From NCBI GenBank assembly GCA_049241565.1, contig JBMLQL010000009.1, forward strand, positions 71,680-135,679: a DNA stretch of 64,000 nucleotides, in the 5' to 3' direction. Shown here one piece after another: positions 59,571-64,000 of this stretch. Position 1 is the stretch's first letter, and each line of letters opens with the position of its first letter. The notes under the pieces were generated by a model. That model ran no database searches. It had not been told where the DNA came from and saw only the letters and a program-made list of their open reading frames with translations. This stretch comes from DZBG01 sp049241565 (lineage in GTDB: Bacteria; Bdellovibrionota; Bacteriovoracia; Bacteriovoracales; Bacteriovoracaceae). A program made the position numbers and the translations under genes.

Positions 59571-59609
59571 AAACGCTTAGGGAAAAATTAACCTAAGCGT
59601 TTTTTTTTC
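59571..59609 (+). terminator. Rho-independent terminator of clpPX
   Basis: AACGCTTAGG (59572-59581) pairs with CCTAAGCGTT (59592-59601) around a 10-base A-rich loop, followed by a run of T. A further C5/G5 hairpin (59648-59652 with 59668-59672) lies between it and the lon ribosome binding site AGGAGG and may be a leader element of lon. Confidence 0.9.
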
Positions 59610-59701
59610 TCGCAAACTCTTCGTCTCATGGGATAATTATTAAAAGACCCCCAAAGTTTTACTTAAAGGGGGGATCAGAGGATTGTTGCGCAGGAGGTGC
59701 T

Positions 59702-62113
59702 ATGTCCGACAAGAAGTTAGAAGCTGCTACAAATTACCCGCTTCTCCCGTTACGTGATGTGATTATCTTCCCTCACATGGTTGTTCCATTATTCGTCGGA
59801 CGCGAGAAATCCATTGCTGCTCTCGAGAAGGCTGCCAAAAACGGAAATGAACTCTTTTTAGTCACTCAAAAAGATGCTTCAGTTCTTAACCCTGAACGTG
59901 AAGATGTTTATGACATCGGAACAGTTGTTAATATTATCCAAATGCTTCGTCTTCCAGATAACACTGTTAAAGTGCTTATCGAAGGAAAACATAGAGCAAA
60001 AATCTCTTCATTCAAATGCGAAAACGATGGTTACTATGCTGACGTTGTAAGATGTCAGGATGTTGTGGCGAGCGAAGTAGAAATTGAAGCTTCAATGAGA
60101 AGCGTGAAGAGTATCTTCGAGCAATACGTAAAACTCAATAAGCGCATTCCTCCTGAGCTTTTGATGAGTATTTCTTCAATCACTGATCCTTCTCGCCTTG
60201 CAGATATTATCGTTGCTCACCTCACTATGAAAATTCCTGAGAAGCAAGAAATTCTTGATGCCGTAGAAGTAGGTGAGCGTCTTCAACTTCTTCTTGAGAA
60301 AATGCAAGGAGAGATCGAAGTTATTAATGTTGAGAAGCGTATCCGTTCTCGCGTTAAAGCTCAGATGGAAAAATCTCAGAAAGAGTACTATTTGAATGAG
60401 CAGATGAATGCCATCCAAAAAGAACTTGGTGGTTCAAAAGACGATAAGTCTGATGTCGCTGAGATGGAAGAAAAGCTTCGCACGAAGAAAATGCCTGAAG
60501 AGGCCCGTGAGAAGGCAGCTAAAGAACTTAGAAAACTTAAGTCAATGTCACCAATGTCAGCTGAATCAGCAGTGGTGAGAAACTATATCGATTGGATGCT
60601 TTCTCTTCCTTGGGATGAGTACACAACAGACGATAACTCTGTGGCCAAAGCAAAAGAAGTCCTTGATGCTGACCACTACGGACTTAATGATGTAAAAGAG
60701 CGTATTGTTGAATATCTAGCGGTAAGATCACTTGTAAAAGATGACACTCGCGGAACTCTTTTATGTTTAGCTGGTCCTCCAGGTGTTGGTAAGACATCAA
60801 TTGCAAAATCTCTTGCTGAGTCTCTAGGACGTAAGTTTGTTCGTATTTCACTTGGTGGGGTACGTGATGAAGCAGAAATTCGTGGGCACAGAAGAACATA
60901 TGTTGGAGCGATGCCAGGTAAGATCATGACTGCTCTTAAAAAAGCAGGAACATCTAATCCAGTGATCCTTCTTGATGAGATCGATAAGATGAGTTCAGAC
61001 TTTAAAGGTGATCCAGGAGCAGCGATGCTTGAGGTTCTTGACCCAGGTCAGAATAAAACTTTCGGTGATCATTATATTGAAACTGAGTATGACCTTTCGA
61101 AAGTAATGTTCATTATGACTGCGAATGACCTAGGAGCAATTCCTGGTCCACTTCGTGATCGTATGGAAATTATTCATATCGCTGGTTATACACCTGATGA
61201 GAAATTCAATATCGCCAAGAAGTACTTACTTCCTAAGTCGATTGAGTCTCACGGCTTGAAAAATTACCCAATCTCTCTTTCTGATAAGATCTTCATGCAA
61301 GTGGTACGCGGCTATACAAAAGAAGCCGGTGTTCGTGAACTTGAGCGTTTGATGAATACAATTGCTCGTAAAATTGCAACGGAAGTTGTGACTGAAGATG
61401 TGAAAGAAGGCCGTAAATTCATCGTGAACGAAAAAGCTCTTGATAAATACCTAGGCCCAATGAAGTATGAGAGAACAGACCGTGAAGATCAGCCACAAGT
61501 TGGCCTTGTTAACGGTCTTGCTTGGACTTCAGTTGGTGGTGAGCTTCTTAATATTGAAGTGGTCACTGTTCCAGGTAACGGAAAAATCCAAGTGACTGGG
61601 AACTTGAAAGAAGTGATGAGAGAGTCTGCTTCGGCTGCTTTATCTTATGTTCGCTCAATTTCTCCTCGTCTTGGAATTGATCATGACTGGTATTCTAAGA
61701 ATGATATCCATATCCACGTACCAGATGGAGCGACTCCGAAAGACGGTCCTTCAGCAGGTATCACGATGGCGACAGCTCTTTGTTCGGCCATTGCTAACAT
61801 TCCTGTTCGTCAGGACGTTGCAATGACTGGTGAGATCTCTCTTCGTGGACGTGTTCTTCCGATTGGTGGTCTTAAGGAGAAAATCCTTGCGGCCAAGCAA
61901 GCAGGAGTAACAACGGTAATCATTCCTGAGAAGAATAAGAAGGATATCGCTAAGATTCCTGATGAAATCAAAGATGGCATCGAGATTAAAGCGGTTTCTG
62001 AAGCAGAAGAAGTTTTAAGAACTGCTCTTCAGCTTGCTAAACCAGAAGAGTTCCTACGTCGTCCAGCTTTCACGATCCTTGAAGGTGAAGGAAGCAGAGA
62101 AGTAGCGAATTAA
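59702..62113 (+). CDS. lon: ATP-dependent protease Lon
   Basis: This 803-residue protease has the Lon N-terminal substrate-binding domain (about 12-205, LPLLPLRDVIIFPHMVVPLF), a coiled-coil region and an AAA+ module (Walker A GPPGVGKTSIAKSL about 357, Walker B ILLDEIDKM). The C-terminal protease domain holds the Ser-Lys dyad: PKDGPSAGITM (Ser about 683) and LPIGGLKEKILAAKQAG (Lys about 726). It degrades misfolded and regulatory proteins. AGGAGG is 5 bases before the ATG. It is bounded on both sides by terminators, so it is its own transcription unit. Confidence 0.98.
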   Translation: MSDKKLEAATNYPLLPLRDVIIFPHMVVPLFVGREKSIAALEKAAKNGNELFLVTQKDASVLNPEREDVYDIGTVVNIIQMLRLPDNTVKVLIEGKHRAKISSFKCENDGYYADVVRCQDVVASEVEIEASMRSVKSIFEQYVKLNKRIPPELLMSISSITDPSRLADIIVAHLTMKIPEKQEILDAVEVGERLQLLLEKMQGEIEVINVEKRIRSRVKAQMEKSQKEYYLNEQMNAIQKELGGSKDDKSDVAEMEEKLRTKKMPEEAREKAAKELRKLKSMSPMSAESAVVRNYIDWMLSLPWDEYTTDDNSVAKAKEVLDADHYGLNDVKERIVEYLAVRSLVKDDTRGTLLCLAGPPGVGKTSIAKSLAESLGRKFVRISLGGVRDEAEIRGHRRTYVGAMPGKIMTALKKAGTSNPVILLDEIDKMSSDFKGDPGAAMLEVLDPGQNKTFGDHYIETEYDLSKVMFIMTANDLGAIPGPLRDRMEIIHIAGYTPDEKFNIAKKYLLPKSIESHGLKNYPISLSDKIFMQVVRGYTKEAGVRELERLMNTIARKIATEVVTEDVKEGRKFIVNEKALDKYLGPMKYERTDREDQPQVGLVNGLAWTSVGGELLNIEVVTVPGNGKIQVTGNLKEVMRESASAALSYVRSISPRLGIDHDWYSKNDIHIHVPDGATPKDGPSAGITMATALCSAIANIPVRQDVAMTGEISLRGRVLPIGGLKEKILAAKQAGVTTVIIPEKNKKDIAKIPDEIKDGIEIKAVSEAEEVLRTALQLAKPEEFLRRPAFTILEGEGSREVAN

Positions 62114-62137
62114 GAATTAAAAAAAGACCTTACAAAT

Positions 62138-62170
62138 AAAAAGGGCCAGCATTTGCTGGCCCTTTTTATT
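62138..62170. terminator. Bidirectional terminator between lon and the convergent gene
   Basis: AAAAAGGGCCAGC (62138-62150) and GCTGGCCCTTTTT (62155-62167) form a perfect 13-bp stem with an ATTT loop. T runs occur on the 3' side of both strands, so it can end both lon and the minus-strand gene that stops at 62187. Confidence 0.93.
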
Positions 62171-62186
62171 TATCGAAAGGATGAAA

Positions 62187-63323
62187 TTATTTAAGAAGTG
62201 AAGCAATAAGAGTTTCAAGAACCTCTTTAGCATCTTGTCTCGCGTCTTTCTTAGACTCACCAGCATCACGAAGACTCTTCATGAATTTTCTAGTGGCAGA
62301 AGCGGCGATCTTAACTTTCTTTTTAACTACTGAAAGCTTGATTGTCACTTCGCTCTTTCCGTTACGTCCTAGTGTGAACTTAGAGCTGTACTTAGAAATC
62401 TTTGAATCGATAAGAGCAAGGTCTTCAGTAAGAACAAGTGAAGTCGTAAGAATATCTTCAGCTTTTTTCGCGAATTCTTCTTGTTGATCAACAGCAATAT
62501 CTGTCAAAGACGAGATTTGAATTGGGTTAAAGATTTTTCCAGGAAGAGAGACTGTCCATTTAAGACCTTTAACGATAGCAAGTCCACCAGCCGCAACCAC
62601 AGTTACTGTGGCAGCAGTTGTCGTTGAAAGAACTGAATAGGCACCAGAAATCGCCATTGAAGCTGTGTTAAAAGCGAAACGAATTCCGACTTTCATCACT
62701 CGCCAAGCAAGTTTCAGCGTTTGAAGAACAACAGTTGCTGGAACAGCAAGAACAGTAGCAGCACCATTAACAACAGTAGCACCAATCGCTACGGCCGTTA
62801 CAACCGGAACTTCGACGACAAGATAGTAAGCGCCTTTAACATTGGCCCAAATAGCATGACCTGCGTATTTTGCGGCACCTGTGACTGGAGAGTTCGCATG
62901 GTAGTAAGAGTCTTTTGCATTATCGAAAGAAACTTTATAAGACTTCTTCATTCTCTTAAGGGACTTCCACGGATACTTCGCAATATTTTGAGCAGACTTT
63001 CCAGTGGCCTTGGCCATCTCTCCAGTCGCTTTAGTACCCTCTTTAACGGCACCAATATAATCTTCATCATGACCATCGTCATAAACGGCTTGGCCAATAT
63101 CAACGAGGTCATCCATTTTTACAGAATTTTTAGCAAGACCTTTAATGTCTCGAATAGCATCATTGAAACCGTAAACCATAAAAAGTGATTTACCGTCGAT
63201 GCTGCCTTTAACAAAAATTTCTCCTATGGCCTCGGCGACATTATCATCTTCACTTGAGTTTTGGGCAAAGGCTTGCGTGCTTAAAAGCATCAGGAAGGCC
63301 AGTGCTAGATTGAGTATTTTCAT
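62187..63323 (-). CDS. Exported protein with Ala/Val-rich hydrophobic core, function unknown
   Basis: This 378-residue protein has a signal peptide (MKILNLALAFLMLLSTQAFAQ). Between about residues 155 and 250 it has several Ala/Val/Gly-rich hydrophobic stretches (VVEVPVVTAVAIGATVV, GAATVLAVPATVVLQ, TTAATVTVVAAGGLAIV), possibly membrane-inserting segments. A charged helical C-terminus follows (about 280-378). No family is recognised; the arrangement recalls pore-forming or outer-membrane associated proteins but this is only an impression. The ATG at 63323 is 7 bases from GAGAGG; an ATG 6 bases earlier sits too close to it. Confidence 0.6.
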   Translation of the reverse strand: MKILNLALAFLMLLSTQAFAQNSSEDDNVAEAIGEIFVKGSIDGKSLFMVYGFNDAIRDIKGLAKNSVKMDDLVDIGQAVYDDGHDEDYIGAVKEGTKATGEMAKATGKSAQNIAKYPWKSLKRMKKSYKVSFDNAKDSYYHANSPVTGAAKYAGHAIWANVKGAYYLVVEVPVVTAVAIGATVVNGAATVLAVPATVVLQTLKLAWRVMKVGIRFAFNTASMAISGAYSVLSTTTAATVTVVAAGGLAIVKGLKWTVSLPGKIFNPIQISSLTDIAVDQQEEFAKKAEDILTTSLVLTEDLALIDSKISKYSSKFTLGRNGKSEVTIKLSVVKKKVKIAASATRKFMKSLRDAGESKKDARQDAKEVLETLIASLLK

Positions 63324-63443
63324 TATCATACCTCTCGGGTTGTTTAGTGAATTTTGTCAGGATCCTAGACCGAGAGGAGAGACTTTTCCCAGGTAAAAGT
63401 AAAAATTACAGGTAAAAACGAACAAATTATGCTTTTTTTATGT

Positions 63444-63472
63444 TTGACAAAACTCATCCCGGTCAATAATAT
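63444..63472 (+). promoter_or_regulatory. Promoter of tRNA-Val
   Basis: A perfect TTGACA (63444-63449), 17 bases, TAATAT (63467-63472), with the tRNA starting 23 bases later. Expected spacing for a strong housekeeping promoter. The rest of the gap 63324-63443 shows nothing else. Confidence 0.75.
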
Positions 63473-63495
63473 GAGTCCTCATTCATGACTAAGAT

Positions 63496-63571
63496 GGGCG
63501 TTTAGCTCAGCTGGGAGAGCGCTACCCTTACAAGGTAGATGTCGGGGGTTCGATCCCCTCAACGCCCACCA
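63496..63571 (+). tRNA. tRNA-Val (anticodon TAC)
   Basis: A full 76-base cloverleaf can be folded: acceptor GGGCGTT / AACGCCC, D-arm GCTC...GAGC, anticodon stem CTACC / GGTAG around the loop CTTACAA with anticodon TAC, and a T-arm GGGGG-TTCGATC-CCCTC region. The 3' ACCA is encoded in the gene. It reads GTA and other GTN valine codons. A T-rich stretch (from 63572) follows as the probable terminator. Confidence 0.97.
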
Positions 63572-63591
63572 TCTTTTTTCAATCAAGTAAA

Positions 63592-64000
63592 TTATTTCCG
63601 TTTATTCTTTGTTCTAAATCCATTGTTGAGAACATATGTAGGGTTGATAATTGTCACGAGAACCTTTTCTCCAAAAGTGAATCCATTTCGTCTCATTCTT
63701 TCAGTCCCCCAGTGAGCAAGCTCCCCAAGAACTGCTCCTGCAAGTGGAGTCACAAATAAGTCTTGGATACTCGGCTGTTCGGCAATGGCCTCAATTCCGT
63801 ACTCCCAGATCGTTGATTGGACTGTCGAGAAAATCAGTGACTGCAGTCTTGTTCCACCTTGGCTCCGAAGCATATTATAATAAGCAGCTCCAGCAAGAGG
63901 GTGTCCAATATAATTGATAACCCATTCATCCTTGTCCCAAACTGGGGGCTTTGTCCAAGCGCGTTTTAGATTTCTTTTTGCATCATCCATCCAGTCGTCT
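63592..64000 (-). CDS. DUF3943-like protein (5' part beyond window)
   Basis: The frame stays open to the right edge, so only the C-terminal part is present (about 136 residues). The visible motifs are VINYIGHPLAGAAYYNMLR, then STIWEYGIEAIAEQPS and DLFVTPLAGAVLGE, which match the DUF3943 pattern: HPxxGAxYY, WEYGxEAxxExPSxxDL and TPxxGxxLGE. The family is found in envelope-associated proteins of Gram-negative bacteria; function unknown. An ATG at 63990 exists but is probably internal. Confidence 0.75.
   Translation of the reverse strand, partial: DDWMDDAKRNLKRAWTKPPVWDKDEWVINYIGHPLAGAAYYNMLRSQGGTRLQSLIFSTVQSTIWEYGIEAIAEQPSIQDLFVTPLAGAVLGELAHWGTERMRRNGFTFGEKVLVTIINPTYVLNNGFRTKNKRK

Noticed and set aside
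62721..63188. Plus-strand 155-residue open frame antisense to the exported protein gene
   Set aside because: Composition is Ser/Asn/Arg-rich, as expected for the complement of Ala/Val-rich coding DNA; the minus strand has a signal peptide, a ribosome binding site and a terminator.
1..64000. Prophage, insertion sequence, CRISPR array or integrative element
   Set aside because: No transposase, integrase, phage structural gene, direct-repeat/spacer array or terminal repeats were seen; the single tRNA gene has no adjacent integrase or repeated 3' end within the window.

Overview
The window is a gene-dense, low-GC (roughly 40%) bacterial chromosome segment. It most resembles the predatory Bacteriovoracales/Bdellovibrionota lineage (Bacteriovorax, Peredibacter, Halobacteriovorax), although this placement is inferred from gene content alone. 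Supporting signs are a diderm envelope (Tol proteins, lipoproteins, FtsEX-EnvC), a TIGR02147-type protein paired with a secreted protein, MotAB flagellar stator genes behind a FliA-like promoter, a nucleoside salvage set and many degenerate signalling proteins. Genes often overlap by 1 to 4 bases. TTG and GTG starts backed by good ribosome binding sites occur several times. No insertion sequence, prophage, CRISPR array or rRNA operon is visible.

Layout. 1-5.5 kb: TolA/TonB-like protein (cut by the window edge), TolB, a GAF-AAA-Fis regulator that lacks the GAFTGA loop, and an HD phosphohydrolase. 5.6-13.4 kb: a cell-wall cluster of FtsE, FtsX, EnvC-like activator, CtpA-like protease, XseA, a LytM lipoprotein and a histidine-kinase-like protein without a visible ATPase domain. 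13.4-20.8 kb: a DnaQ-like exonuclease; cytidine deaminase, purine nucleoside phosphorylase and pyrimidine nucleoside phosphorylase on the minus strand, back to back with a small membrane protein and a NupC-type transporter; then RNase E/G. 20.8-27.6 kb: a degenerate receiver/HD-GYP protein; a ribosomal operon whose first gene is a single reading frame joining S6 and S18, then a DUF2232-like membrane protein, L9, DnaB and PabB. 27.7-36.4 kb: MotA, MotB, RluA-type pseudouridine synthase, a WYL-type regulator, YciB-like, LOG, GNAT, unknown, CPBP protease, MiaB and DUF454. 36.4-45 kb: lineage-specific secreted proteins, a metalloprotease-like lipoprotein with GshB, an ECF-like sigma/anti-sigma-like pair, a TonB-like protein and a membrane pseudokinase-like protein. 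45-51.5 kb: Dtd with an unusual 948-residue protein that looks like an inactivated N6-DNA methyltransferase, then RsmD, CoaD and an aminotransferase. 51.5-64 kb: lipoprotein and outer-membrane protein, PIN-PhoH ATPase, PilZ protein, peroxiredoxin, ClpP-ClpX-Lon, tRNA-Val and a DUF3943-like gene cut by the edge.

The observations most worth following are the S6-S18 fusion with its structured leader, the methyltransferase-like 948-residue protein, the regulator that kept its AAA+ fold but lost the sigma-54 contact loop, a set of TATAAT-N6/7-ATG starts that predict leaderless mRNAs, overlapping symmetric divergent promoters in the nucleoside salvage locus, and a near-consensus FliA promoter in front of motA.
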